A DNA stretch of 64,000 bases, taken from contig JBDVOJ010000048.1 in the NCBI GenBank assembly GCA_039969155.1, positions 1-64,000 of the forward strand, given 5' to 3'. Below are positions 37,680 to 46,888 of this stretch, piece after piece. The stretch is from GCA-002733465 sp039969155 (lineage in GTDB: Bacteria; Pseudomonadota; Gammaproteobacteria; Enterobacterales; Kangiellaceae). A program made the position numbers and the translations under genes. Numbering within the stretch: position 1 is the first letter of the stretch; every line of letters starts with the position of its first letter. A model generated the notes under the pieces. It did no database searches and had not been told where the DNA came from. It saw only the letters and a program-made list of their open reading frames with translations.

Positions 37680-37710
37680 AGCGAGTTAGTCAGTTCATTG
37701 ATAACTCGCT
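37680..37710. repeat. Inverted repeat after dsbD
   Basis: AGCGAGTTA (37680-37688) and TAACTCGCT (37702-37710) form a perfect 9-bp stem with a 13-base loop. No T-run follows on the plus strand, so it is a weak terminator candidate or an mRNA-stabilising hairpin. Confidence 0.55.
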
Positions 37711-37866
37711 CACCACCTTACCTTCTATTAAAAACTTGACAGTTTTAGCAATTCCTTATTTTTCCTATAGAATAAATCTCAAAGCTAAATAGTTTCATTA
37801 CAAATTCAATCTTAGTTCAATATTGAACAATTGAATCATGTCGATTTTAAGCGGTATCATCCTTTA

Positions 37867-38811
37867 ATGCATCGACTGAATCACTTAACCAAAGTCAAAT
37901 ATCATTTGTTATCAGATGGACGAATTCTTGCCTATCAAGAGTTTGGGGATCGTAATGGTATTCCAGCCTTTTATTGCCATACCTCGACCGGTTCCAAAAC
38001 AGAAGGCGAATTCTTTCACGAATCAGCACTCAATAATGGTATCAGGCTCATTTGTATCGATAGGCCTGGGATAGGCGACTCTAGCTATTTGCAAAAGCGA
38101 ACCTTGCAAGACTACCCAAAAGATTTAAACGAGCTAGCCCACGAACTGGGGATTTTGCGATTTGGTTTAATCGGTTGGACTGGTGGCGCAGCCTATGCAC
38201 TCGCTGTTAGCCACGACCTGCCAGAACAAGTTTCCTTTTGCATTATTATTGCAGGATTTTGCGACTTTCGTTCGAAAGCTGATTTTTGTGATCACATCGA
38301 TTCTGGTATCGAAAAACTAATTGCCTATCATCACCGTCAATTTCCAAAACTGGTTCGTTTCTATTTAAATCTGGTCAATATAACCACTCGAACCTTTTCT
38401 CAGTTTAGTATTAGAAATTTGATGCGCTCGGTTAGCTCTATCGATCAAGAAATTGTTTCCAACGAAAGAATTCGATCGATCATTTTGCGCACCCAGCAAG
38501 ATTCATTTAAAGAAGGCCCGATGGGACCAACCAAGGAGATATTGATTCATTACTCAGAATGGGGATTTGACCTTAAGGATATTAACGTTTTCGTTGATAT
38601 ATTTCATGGTGCAGACGATCAAATAGTCCCTTTGCTTTTTAGTCATCATATTCAAAAAAACTTACCAGAGAGCAAACTCAACATTGTCGCCGAACAAGGT
38701 CATTTTTTTCCTTGTGTTATCAGTGAAAAAATCTTCTCGTTAGCAGCGAAGAGAGCGACTTACTATCAAAGTAACCGACCACTTTCTCACGGAATACAAA
38801 GTCGACAATAG
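37867..38811 (+). CDS. Alpha/beta hydrolase-like protein with Thr at the nucleophile position
   Basis: About 314 residues from ATG 37867; a TTG at 37831 gives 12 more and neither has a clear ribosome site. The fold segments are SDGRILAYQEFGD, the oxyanion-region YCHTSTGSKTE and the elbow IGWTGGAAYALA, where family members usually have GWSGG. Candidate acid Asp lies in FHGADDQIVP and His in EQGHFFP. Ser to Thr replacement may abolish or change catalysis. It is cytoplasmic, with no signal peptide. Confidence 0.78.
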   Translation: MHRLNHLTKVKYHLLSDGRILAYQEFGDRNGIPAFYCHTSTGSKTEGEFFHESALNNGIRLICIDRPGIGDSSYLQKRTLQDYPKDLNELAHELGILRFGLIGWTGGAAYALAVSHDLPEQVSFCIIIAGFCDFRSKADFCDHIDSGIEKLIAYHHRQFPKLVRFYLNLVNITTRTFSQFSIRNLMRSVSSIDQEIVSNERIRSIILRTQQDSFKEGPMGPTKEILIHYSEWGFDLKDINVFVDIFHGADDQIVPLLFSHHIQKNLPESKLNIVAEQGHFFPCVISEKIFSLAAKRATYYQSNRPLSHGIQSRQ

Positions 38812-38855
38812 TTTTGGTTTGGAATACCTCGAGCTGAACTAACAATCAAAAAAAG

Positions 38856-39467
38856 TTAATCGATGGCACCGTTGGATTTTAATAGCTGAAAAATTCTTTC
38901 TGCTAGCTCTTGATACCCAGCCTGATTAAAATGAACGGAGTCTGATTTAAGCGAAGGGCTTTTAATAATGTCTGATATCGATTCATCGTCAAGTACTAAT
39001 TGGTATTCATCCGCAAGTTCTTTATAAAAACTAGCTGATGAGGAAAACAAACTTTTCTTTGGAACTCCTATCAAGACAATGGGAATTTGCTTCCCTGATG
39101 CATGTTTTATCATACTGGCTAAATTTGCTTTGGTTTCACTCTCAGGATAATTTCTCAAAATGTCATTACCGCCTTCTAACAAGATGATTAAATCAGGGTA
39201 GAGATCATCAACTAGTGTTTTAAATCTTGTAACACCTTGTCTGGTTGTTTCGCCAGAAACGCCTGCGTTTATGACTTCAAAACGGCTCATACGTGATAAT
39301 TGAGCAGGATAGCTTTTCTCCTTATTAGTTCCAACACCTGCCGTAAGACTATCGCCAAAAGCCAAGATAGTTGCACCTTGATCCAATTTAGGTAACCTGT
39401 CATCCGAACAGCCTAACAGCATTAGTAAGAGAAGAATCGATACAATTATTTGAAGTTCTTTTCGCAT
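38856..39467 (-). CDS. GDSL-family esterase, TesA-like lipoprotein
   Basis: This 203-residue protein has a lipoprotein signal (LLLLMLLGC lipobox) and an SGNH hydrolase domain. Block I is LAFGDSLTAGVG with the catalytic Ser, block II NAGVSGETT, block III EGGNDILRN, and block V DSVHFNQAGYQ with the catalytic Asp and His. It is close to TesA/arylesterase proteins that hydrolyse acyl esters or thioesters. It starts one base from the recN stop on the same strand and may be co-transcribed with it. Confidence 0.9.
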   Translation of the reverse strand: MRKELQIIVSILLLLMLLGCSDDRLPKLDQGATILAFGDSLTAGVGTNKEKSYPAQLSRMSRFEVINAGVSGETTRQGVTRFKTLVDDLYPDLIILLEGGNDILRNYPESETKANLASMIKHASGKQIPIVLIGVPKKSLFSSSASFYKELADEYQLVLDDESISDIIKSPSLKSDSVHFNQAGYQELAERIFQLLKSNGAID

Positions 39468-41138
39468 CTATTGTTTTAACATTTCCTTAGCATGTGAAAT
39501 CGTTTTGTCAGAAATAGTTTTACCACCTAACATGCGGGCAATTTCTTCAACTCGTTGTTCCTGGTTGAGTTGGGCGATTGTGGTCGAAGTAGAGTTGCTT
39601 GCTTTTGTTTTGCTCGCCACTAAATGTTGCCCACCGTATGAAGCCACTTGAGGTTGATGAGTCACACAAAGCACCTGCCGGCCGTCGGCTAGTTGCTTTA
39701 ATAGTTGACCGACTGTATCGGCTGTTGCACCTCCAATACCGACATCTACTTCATCAAAAATAATACAAGGGATCAGCTGATGTTCAGAGGTGATGGTTGA
39801 AATCGCTAAACTAATTCTTGATAACTCTCCGCCTGAAGCCACTTTGTTCATCGCCTGCAAAGGTTGTCCGGGATTCGCCGAAACCAAGTATTCAACTTCT
39901 TCCATACCCAACGGTGAGTAGTTTTCTCTGGCTTTGATTTGGATCGAAAACTGACCACCCTCCATCGCTAAAGGTTGGATTTTTTGAGTGACTAACTTTT
40001 CTAATTTTCGAGCAACTTTTGTACGGCTTGATGTCAATAACTTCGCTTGACATAAATAGGTTTTCACTGCTTCTTCATAATCATTTTGAATCCGCTCTAA
40101 CGCAGCATCATCGGACTGCAATTGTTTTAATTCATTTTGCAATTTTAAAAAGTGATCCGGCAACTCAGTTAGATTAATATGATGCTTACGAGCCAAGTCA
40201 TGAAACTGAGCTAACTGTTGGTCAAGTAACTCTAATTTTTCTGGGTCACAATCTAAGTTTTCGCGATAGCTTTCAAGTTCATGAGCGGCATCTTGCAGTA
40301 ACGACTCTGCATCAGTCAATGTTTCCGCAACGCCATGTAAGCTAGGGTCAATGGTAAGCAACTCACTCACTTGAGAAATGACCACGCTTAATTTGTCTAG
40401 ACTTGATTGACTTTCACCGTTTGCTAAAGCTTCTATAGCAGCAGATGCGATAGACAATCGATCTTGTGAGGTAGCTGCTTTTTTATGTTCTAATTCCAAT
40501 TTTTCTAAAACTGACGACTCTGGATTGGCAAGCTCTAACTCTTCAACTTGATAGGTGAGTAATTCTCTCTGCGAGTCTCTCGCTTGTTTTTCCTGTTCTA
40601 ATCTAAGCTTCTTAGATTTGATTTCAGCCAGTTGCTGATGGGCTAAGGTAACATTGCTGACAAGATCCTGGTGATTAGCAAAGCGATCGAGCAGGCTTAG
40701 TTGCTCTTTGGTTTTTAGTAATGTTTGATGAGCATGTTGACCATGAATATCGACCAAATAACCGCCAAGGTTTTTTAATTGAGTTTGGGTGACGGTACGA
40801 CCATTAATATAACACTTAGAGCGCCCGCCTTTGATAATGACTCGGCGAACAATGGCTTCAGTTTCGACACCATCACCGTCTAACAAATCATTTTCGGCCA
40901 ACCATCGATAAGCGCCACTTTTTTCGGTTATGGCAAACACCGCGCTTACTTCAGCTTGGTTGGCACCAGCAGAAACAACGGTTTGTTCTGCTCGTTCACC
41001 CAAGGCAAGCCCTAGGGCATCGATCACGATAGACTTACCCGCTCCTGTTTCACCGGTTATCACCGTCATGCCGCCATTCCAATCAAGTTGAAGTGACTTA
41101 ATAATGGCGAAATTTCGAATGTCGATAGATAGCAGCAT
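39468..41138 (-). CDS. recN: DNA repair protein RecN
   Basis: A full-length 556-residue SMC-like ATPase. MLLSIDIRNFAIIKSLQLDW is typical. Walker A is GETGAGKSIVIDALGL. A long coiled coil (about 150-370) is broken by a hinge. The signature ASGGELSRISLAI and Walker B CIIFDEVDVGIGG lie in the C-terminal lobe. It aids double-strand break repair. No convincing LexA box was found in the upstream region. Confidence 0.97.
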   Translation of the reverse strand: MLLSIDIRNFAIIKSLQLDWNGGMTVITGETGAGKSIVIDALGLALGERAEQTVVSAGANQAEVSAVFAITEKSGAYRWLAENDLLDGDGVETEAIVRRVIIKGGRSKCYINGRTVTQTQLKNLGGYLVDIHGQHAHQTLLKTKEQLSLLDRFANHQDLVSNVTLAHQQLAEIKSKKLRLEQEKQARDSQRELLTYQVEELELANPESSVLEKLELEHKKAATSQDRLSIASAAIEALANGESQSSLDKLSVVISQVSELLTIDPSLHGVAETLTDAESLLQDAAHELESYRENLDCDPEKLELLDQQLAQFHDLARKHHINLTELPDHFLKLQNELKQLQSDDAALERIQNDYEEAVKTYLCQAKLLTSSRTKVARKLEKLVTQKIQPLAMEGGQFSIQIKARENYSPLGMEEVEYLVSANPGQPLQAMNKVASGGELSRISLAISTITSEHQLIPCIIFDEVDVGIGGATADTVGQLLKQLADGRQVLCVTHQPQVASYGGQHLVASKTKASNSTSTTIAQLNQEQRVEEIARMLGGKTISDKTISHAKEMLKQ

Positions 41139-41467
41139 AACTGGACTAAATGTGGTTAAAGAATAATTAGTTTAACCCAACAAATACACAAAAGCTACTT
41201 GTATAGATAGTAGTAATCGCTTTAAATTAATAGCTCAAATTCCAAAGTTGTAGACTTCAACAACAGTCAACCAAACACCGCCTATCGATTAAACGACTTC
41301 CATATTTTTAGAGAATAAAAAAAACGATTAATATAACTCGTTCCAATATCATAAATCTTGGTTGATAGTTTTAACGAACATCCGCTAAAAACCGACTAGG
41401 CCAACTAATGCCGATATTTGGACTATAGTTAATAGAACTGATTTAATGAATCATATGGTGTTAATGC
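41139..41467. other. Divergent intergenic region between recN and the TonB receptor
   Basis: About 330 bp, AT-rich, with no gene recognised. A TACT...AGTA dyad at 41196-41215 resembles a LexA site only at its ends. No clear promoter pair could be supported for either gene. Confidence 0.4.
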
Positions 41468-43855
41468 ATGTTACAGCGCTACTTACTGTGGGCGATTGCT
41501 GCTTCTCAAGTTGCCATGAGTTCAAGCATTTCCGCTGAGGATAGCGAATTAAATGTATTAATCGTCACGGCTCAAAAGCGGCAACAGTCGGTGCAAGAAA
41601 TTCCCATCGCTGTGACGGCGATTGACGCGGAGGCGCTGGAGCAATTTTCAATAACAAACTCCGATGAGATAGCCGAATTAGTACCTAACCTGAACGTTTC
41701 GCGTTCCTTTAACGGCAATCTCAACTATTTTATTCGTGGAATTGGTATGGATGACTTCAACTTGTCCTCAGTACCAGCCATCGGCTTATACTTGGACGAC
41801 GTTGCAATCCACAATCCCCTTTTGGCCAATTTTGCAATTTATGATATTGAGCGAGTGGAAGTATTAAGAGGCCCCCAAAACGCTTTATTTGGTATGAACA
41901 CCGCGGGGGGCGCTATTAACTTCATTAGTAATTCCAGCCGACAAGGTGATAACTTGAACGGCTTTGCTAAATTAACGCTTGGCGACTATAACACCCTATA
42001 TTTTGATGCTGCCAGCAACTTATTGGTGAATGAAAATACCCAACTGCGCTTTTCAATGTTTAACCATCAACGAGAGGGTTGGGTTTCCAGCCGTTTGCAA
42101 GACAACAACACTAAGTACAACGATGTTTCTCGATGGGGCATGCGCGCCCAGTTAAACCATCAGTTTAGTCAGCAACTAGAGCTTCATGCGAGTGTTTATG
42201 TTGGAGAACAAGATCAAATTGCAGAAGTAAAAACCTTATTGCTACCGGTCGACGGTGAATCGATCATCGATTTGGATAATGTCGACTTAGAATCCAACGA
42301 CTCCGCTTTGATCAACCCGATAAATGATATCTCATCTAACGGTGGTTACTTAAAACTAAAGTGGGAACTTGATAGCTTTAACCTGGCTTCAATCACTTCG
42401 TTTGAACGTGCCGAAAGCCAACGAACCGATGACTGGGGCTCTCAAACGCTACCTTCAAATGTTGCCGAGATCATAACTTTCCACGCGACTGATACCAGCT
42501 ATTACAGTCAAGAATTTCAATTGGTATCGAAGCAATCTTCAGAGCTAAATTGGCTACTAGGCGCTCTCATTGATAGTGAAAATGGCGACATTTTACAAAC
42601 GGCTTTTATCGACCCTGGTGGTCCAGGGCGGCCAGACGATGCCATTGACGATGCCGGAATTGGGCCGCTGTTTGACCGAGGCGCTTGGCTAGAGCTCGAC
42701 ACTCTGAGCTATTCCATTTATGGCCAAGTTTCAAATAAGCTAACTCAAAAGACTACATTGACCAGCGGTTTACGATGGACTCGACAAGCTTTAAACCCCA
42801 CTGTCAACGCGGCCGGAATGATGATGGATTTACCAGATACACCCTTCCCATTAGGTAGCTTTGGGTGGTACAGCCTAGGAAATCCAGATTTTGATATATT
42901 GCGAGACCACGCTGGCTTTTCAGCCATCAATAATTTTGTAGAAGCCAATAATGGCTTTCCAGCCTCCGTTGATATCGATGAAACCTTTACTGAATGGGGT
43001 GGAAAACTCGCGTTAGACTATCAATTTGAGCCTGATTTATTATTCTACGGCTATTGGGCGCGAGGGTTTAAAATGGGGTCGGTTAATTCTAATCCGACCA
43101 CTGCCTCGTTTCTTTCGTTATTGGATAAAGTAGTAGAACCCGAAACCCTAACCACCTTTGAACTCGGTGCAAAATCCCAATGGCTATCCAATCAATTAAG
43201 ATTAAATGGCGCGCTCTTTCATAATCAATGGAAGAACTATCAGTTTTATCAAGTTTACAACCCAGGAAATCCGGCTAATTTATTTGCTACTTTAGTTAAC
43301 CTACCAGAAGCGCGCTCATACGGTGCGGAAGTAGAACTTAAATGGCTGGTTGATAACAGCTTATCTTTTAACTTAGCGATGGGGTGGCTTGATACCGAAG
43401 TCATAGATGGCACACTTAACACTGATGGCATACCTGCTCAATTACAACAGGATTTTCAAGCTCAAGTTGAGGCAGGTAACAAACTGACCAACGCACCAGA
43501 GTGGGTTTACAACCTATCAATGATTAAGTCATTCTATTTTGAGCAGAGTGAACTCGACGTCATTATCCACTATGATTTTATGGATGAACATATTCATATG
43601 TTGGCCGGCGACAATACCGATATTTGGCAGCAAAATTTTTCAGAAAAATCGGTTGGTTTGCTTAATTTTAATGCCTCCTACAATTTCGGGGCGCTCAGGC
43701 AATACAAGATTGCGTTGTGGGCTAAAAACTTAACCGATGAGAAATATTGTCGCGAGCGATCGACTATTCCTGGGGCGAATACAGAAATCACTCGACTTTG
43801 TGTTCAAGGAGAGCCTCAAACGATGGGGCTAACAGTTAGTTATCTGTTCGACTGA
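41468..43855 (+). CDS. TonB-dependent receptor
   Basis: This 795-residue receptor has a signal peptide (ending near SSISAED), a TonB-box-like VLIVTAQKRQQ and a plug domain (IPIAVTAIDAEALEQF, YFIRGIGMDDF, RVEVLRGPQNALFGMNTAGG). The rest is a beta barrel. The TAQKR opening is common in receptors of marine Gammaproteobacteria that take up carbohydrates, polyphenols or other compounds; the ligand is not predictable. It lies 5 bp upstream of a hybrid histidine kinase, suggesting co-transcription. Confidence 0.9.
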   Translation: MLQRYLLWAIAASQVAMSSSISAEDSELNVLIVTAQKRQQSVQEIPIAVTAIDAEALEQFSITNSDEIAELVPNLNVSRSFNGNLNYFIRGIGMDDFNLSSVPAIGLYLDDVAIHNPLLANFAIYDIERVEVLRGPQNALFGMNTAGGAINFISNSSRQGDNLNGFAKLTLGDYNTLYFDAASNLLVNENTQLRFSMFNHQREGWVSSRLQDNNTKYNDVSRWGMRAQLNHQFSQQLELHASVYVGEQDQIAEVKTLLLPVDGESIIDLDNVDLESNDSALINPINDISSNGGYLKLKWELDSFNLASITSFERAESQRTDDWGSQTLPSNVAEIITFHATDTSYYSQEFQLVSKQSSELNWLLGALIDSENGDILQTAFIDPGGPGRPDDAIDDAGIGPLFDRGAWLELDTLSYSIYGQVSNKLTQKTTLTSGLRWTRQALNPTVNAAGMMMDLPDTPFPLGSFGWYSLGNPDFDILRDHAGFSAINNFVEANNGFPASVDIDETFTEWGGKLALDYQFEPDLLFYGYWARGFKMGSVNSNPTTASFLSLLDKVVEPETLTTFELGAKSQWLSNQLRLNGALFHNQWKNYQFYQVYNPGNPANLFATLVNLPEARSYGAEVELKWLVDNSLSFNLAMGWLDTEVIDGTLNTDGIPAQLQQDFQAQVEAGNKLTNAPEWVYNLSMIKSFYFEQSELDVIIHYDFMDEHIHMLAGDNTDIWQQNFSEKSVGLLNFNASYNFGALRQYKIALWAKNLTDEKYCRERSTIPGANTEITRLCVQGEPQTMGLTVSYLFD

Positions 43856-43860
43856 TCCCC

Positions 43861-46557
43861 ATGACTAGACTCGATAAATCATTCTTTTATTCTTTACTCA
43901 TATTTATTACTGGACTATTGGTAACTGCATTTTTCTATCAAGATAAACGCCAAGAAAACATTTATGCCGCCGAACAGGACTTTAACCGACATGCGACCTT
44001 AAGAGCGAAAGACATTGAATCAGAACTTAGTCGATCATTTTTTCAAATAGAATCCGTTGCAAATTTATTCGCGTCATCGAATTGGGTTTCCAATAGTGAG
44101 TTTGCTGGATTTGTCAATCGAGTGTTCCCTAATTTCCCACAAGGTCGTCGCATCTCATTTGTTAGTTATAAGGCCCGCGATGAACTACTAACAAATACTG
44201 CTAAACTAAAAGACAACCCTGAAATCTATTTTCAAGACTTTACACTGTACGATTTTAATCAAGGTGTAAGAAGTACTCCTGCAACAGCTACCGATGATTA
44301 CTTCGCATTTATTCAATACACCTTCCCTACCCCTAAGGGCAATAATTTTTTTGGTAGAAATATCTTACCCAATTCCGCCATTGGACCTCAGTTGTATCAA
44401 ATTATTCAGCATAAGAAGCCACGGGTAAGCACCTTGTTACCACCCATTAAGAATGTGGTCGCAAAGCCTTTTTTTCTTTATATGAGCCCAATACTAAAGC
44501 AGAAAGAAGCGAACTCACTCGAACTCGAAGGCATTGTCTTGTCCAGTCAGTTCATAGAGGATGTCTTTGCAAATAATGCCTTTAGTCAGTATGAGGGTGG
44601 GTTTCGATACATTATTGAAGATGCAGATGGAAATCAATTTCACTTTCCCGAAAAATACATTTCGATGAGCTCCAAAAGCACAGTTGAAGTTCTAGGTCAA
44701 TATCGTTATCAACAACAAATCGAAATGCTTGGTAATACATGGAAGGTTATAGTGTTACCTACTGCTGACTTTTCGGATGGCAGAAGTGATTTACTTTTCA
44801 GTATTGGAATCGCCGGAGTATTGATTTCGCTACTGATAGCAATTTTAGCCAAACAGTTTTTATCACAACAGGTCACCCTTGAAAAAGAAGTCTTCAAAAA
44901 AACACATGCGCTAAATCGAACCAATCAAGTCTTAGCCAAAAATAAAGAACAATTAAAACATCGAAACCAACAATTAGAACAAGCCTTAGAATCAGCCAAT
45001 GCTGCGAGCAAAGCTAAGTCTGATTTCCTTGCGACGATGAGTCATGAAATTAGGACACCGATGAATGGGGTTATTGGCGCTATCGGACTATTACTTAAAG
45101 GCCAATTACCAAAGCAGCAATCAAATTATGCACAGCTGGCGCAATCCAGCGCTCGATCACTTTTAAATATCATAAATGACATCTTGGATTTCTCCAAAAT
45201 AGAAGCTGGCAAGCTTGATTTTGAAGCGATAGATTTTGACCTTTTAGAATTCTTAGAGACTTTCTCCGAAACTATGGCCTTAAGGGCATACGATAAAAAT
45301 GTGGAATTTATTTTGGATACTTGTGAGTTGCAAATTCACTGGGTCAACGGCGATCCAAGCAGGCTTCGGCAAATCCTAACCAACCTAGTGTCTAATGCAA
45401 TAAAATTTACTGAGCATGGTGAGATCATTGTGAAAGCAAAACTTGTTCAGCAAGAAAAATTCTTAACGCTGGAGTGTTGCGTCAGTGATACCGGTGTCGG
45501 AATTCCAAAAGATAAAATGGAATCATTATTTGATTCTTTTACCCAAGTAGATGCCTCTACGACACGAAGATTTGGTGGCACAGGACTTGGACTTGCCATT
45601 GTTAAACGGCTTTGTGAAATGATGGATGGACAGGTAACCATCAAAAGCAATGAAGGAGAAGGCAGTGAGTTTAGTTTCGTTGTGAAACTGAATGAAGCCA
45701 ACAAAAGAAAAGCTCAAACTGATCTCGAGCTAGACAATTATGAAGTGTTAATCATTGAGAGCGACCCCAAAGTAGCACAGCTCTTAGAAAAGATATTAAA
45801 TCGCTGGCATGCAAAAACGAAAATCGTATCGGAGCTATTGGAGGCTGACTTTGATCAATATTTAATTTCAGAATTATCCTGCATCTATTATCAACCGTCG
45901 GATTTTAGTGGCAAGCAGATGAAACTCGCCACACGAATTCGTGCTCACTCTTGCTATAATGGCTGCCCAATTGTGTTAATGCATCGTATAGGACAGTCTT
46001 TCGATAATGACACACTAAACAATCTAGGATTTACTAATAGCTTGATAAAACCTATTACAGAATCTAATTTAAGATCAAGCATTCAATTGTCCGCAAATAG
46101 CCCAATGAAAAGCCAGCTTTCAATCATTAATAAAGGCATTGCGGATTTCGATGAGAAAAGATCAATTAAGCTTTTGTTAGTCGAGGACAATCAGGTGAAT
46201 CAAATGGTCGCTCAGGGAATTTTGGAGGAGTTTGGTTTAACCGCCGATATAGCAGAAAATGGTCTTGAGGCAATTAAACTGCTAGAGAATAATTCAAATG
46301 ATCAACACTACGATCTTATTTTTATGGATTGTCATATGCCAGAGCTAGACGGATATGAAACCACTAAACAAGTTCGGGCTGGAAAAGTAAAAGGATTAGA
46401 AACCACTATTCCAATCATTGCAATGACCGCAAATGCAATGAAGGGCGATCGTGAAAAATGCTTAAATGCAGGCATGGATGATTATATTTCAAAACCAGTT
46501 GAACCAGAGGTTATTTTGGAGAAATTGAATTTTTGGCTTGAAAAAACGTTTCAATAG
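43861..46557 (+). CDS. CHASE-domain hybrid histidine kinase
   Basis: An 898-residue protein. A membrane helix (about 8-28) is followed by a periplasmic CHASE-like sensor (about 60-290), a second helix (about 318-340), a coiled coil and the kinase core: phospho-His395 in ATMSHEIRTPMNG, N box LVSNAIKF, G boxes DTGVGIP and FGGTGLGLAI. A first receiver-like domain (about 625-740) has lost its phospho-Asp. A C-terminal receiver is intact (Asp823 in IFMDCHMPELDG, Lys in YISKPVEP). No HPt domain is seen. It directly follows a TonB receptor. Confidence 0.92.
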   Translation: MTRLDKSFFYSLLIFITGLLVTAFFYQDKRQENIYAAEQDFNRHATLRAKDIESELSRSFFQIESVANLFASSNWVSNSEFAGFVNRVFPNFPQGRRISFVSYKARDELLTNTAKLKDNPEIYFQDFTLYDFNQGVRSTPATATDDYFAFIQYTFPTPKGNNFFGRNILPNSAIGPQLYQIIQHKKPRVSTLLPPIKNVVAKPFFLYMSPILKQKEANSLELEGIVLSSQFIEDVFANNAFSQYEGGFRYIIEDADGNQFHFPEKYISMSSKSTVEVLGQYRYQQQIEMLGNTWKVIVLPTADFSDGRSDLLFSIGIAGVLISLLIAILAKQFLSQQVTLEKEVFKKTHALNRTNQVLAKNKEQLKHRNQQLEQALESANAASKAKSDFLATMSHEIRTPMNGVIGAIGLLLKGQLPKQQSNYAQLAQSSARSLLNIINDILDFSKIEAGKLDFEAIDFDLLEFLETFSETMALRAYDKNVEFILDTCELQIHWVNGDPSRLRQILTNLVSNAIKFTEHGEIIVKAKLVQQEKFLTLECCVSDTGVGIPKDKMESLFDSFTQVDASTTRRFGGTGLGLAIVKRLCEMMDGQVTIKSNEGEGSEFSFVVKLNEANKRKAQTDLELDNYEVLIIESDPKVAQLLEKILNRWHAKTKIVSELLEADFDQYLISELSCIYYQPSDFSGKQMKLATRIRAHSCYNGCPIVLMHRIGQSFDNDTLNNLGFTNSLIKPITESNLRSSIQLSANSPMKSQLSIINKGIADFDEKRSIKLLLVEDNQVNQMVAQGILEEFGLTADIAENGLEAIKLLENNSNDQHYDLIFMDCHMPELDGYETTKQVRAGKVKGLETTIPIIAMTANAMKGDREKCLNAGMDDYISKPVEPEVILEKLNFWLEKTFQ

Positions 46558-46639
46558 CTTTCGGAATCTATTAAATTAGTAGAGGGATCAAAATTTTTTC
46601 ACTTGCCATTCCTATCTCCGAGTACTATTTCGGCCCTCC

Positions 46640-46658
46640 ACTAACTATAATAGTTAGT
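46640..46658. repeat. 19-bp perfect palindrome after the hybrid kinase
   Basis: ACTAACTAT (46640-46648), central A and ATAGTTAGT (46650-46658) form a perfect dyad, followed by TTTATAAG. It may be a weak terminator of the kinase transcript or an operator; the stem is AT-rich. Confidence 0.45.
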
Positions 46659-46751
46659 TTTATAAGTGAACGAATTATCTCAATGAAAGACTAAATCAGT
46701 ATCCAAAAGGCTCTGTGACTACCTAGCATTGCATACCGAATTATTAAGGAT

Positions 46752-46886
46752 ATGATGTTAGTTAGACTAAATTGTCAACTAGAATTCTTAATTTGGAGTA
46801 TTGGTTTAAGATTAATCAAAATTTTTCCGACAATATACAATAGCTCTACCAACGAACCAATAATTAATGAGAATGCGATAAACTAA
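46752..46886 (+). CDS. Possible small ORF (44 codons) directly before the TIR gene
   Basis: The ORF has two adjacent ATGs (46752, 46755) with AAGGA at 46746-46750, one or four bases upstream. It encodes 44 residues with a hydrophobic, basic middle part (EFLIWSIGLRLIKIFPTIY) and an Asn-rich tail. The TAA lies two bases before the TIR ATG, which has no Shine-Dalgarno of its own, so it could be a leader that couples TIR translation, or a small membrane peptide. It may also be a chance ORF. Confidence 0.35.
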   Translation: MMLVRLNCQLEFLIWSIGLRLIKIFPTIYNSSTNEPIINENAIN

Positions 46887-46888
46887 CT

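Larger units (their letters stand above)
46558..46888. other. Region between hybrid kinase and TIR gene
   Basis: Within these 331 bp a near-perfect palindrome (46640-46658) and a 44-codon ORF (46752-46886) are described separately. The remainder shows no further feature. Confidence 0.4.

Noticed and set aside
41196..41215. LexA/SOS box upstream of recN
   Set aside because: The dyad keeps only outer TACT and AGTA. The essential CTG...CAG core is missing.
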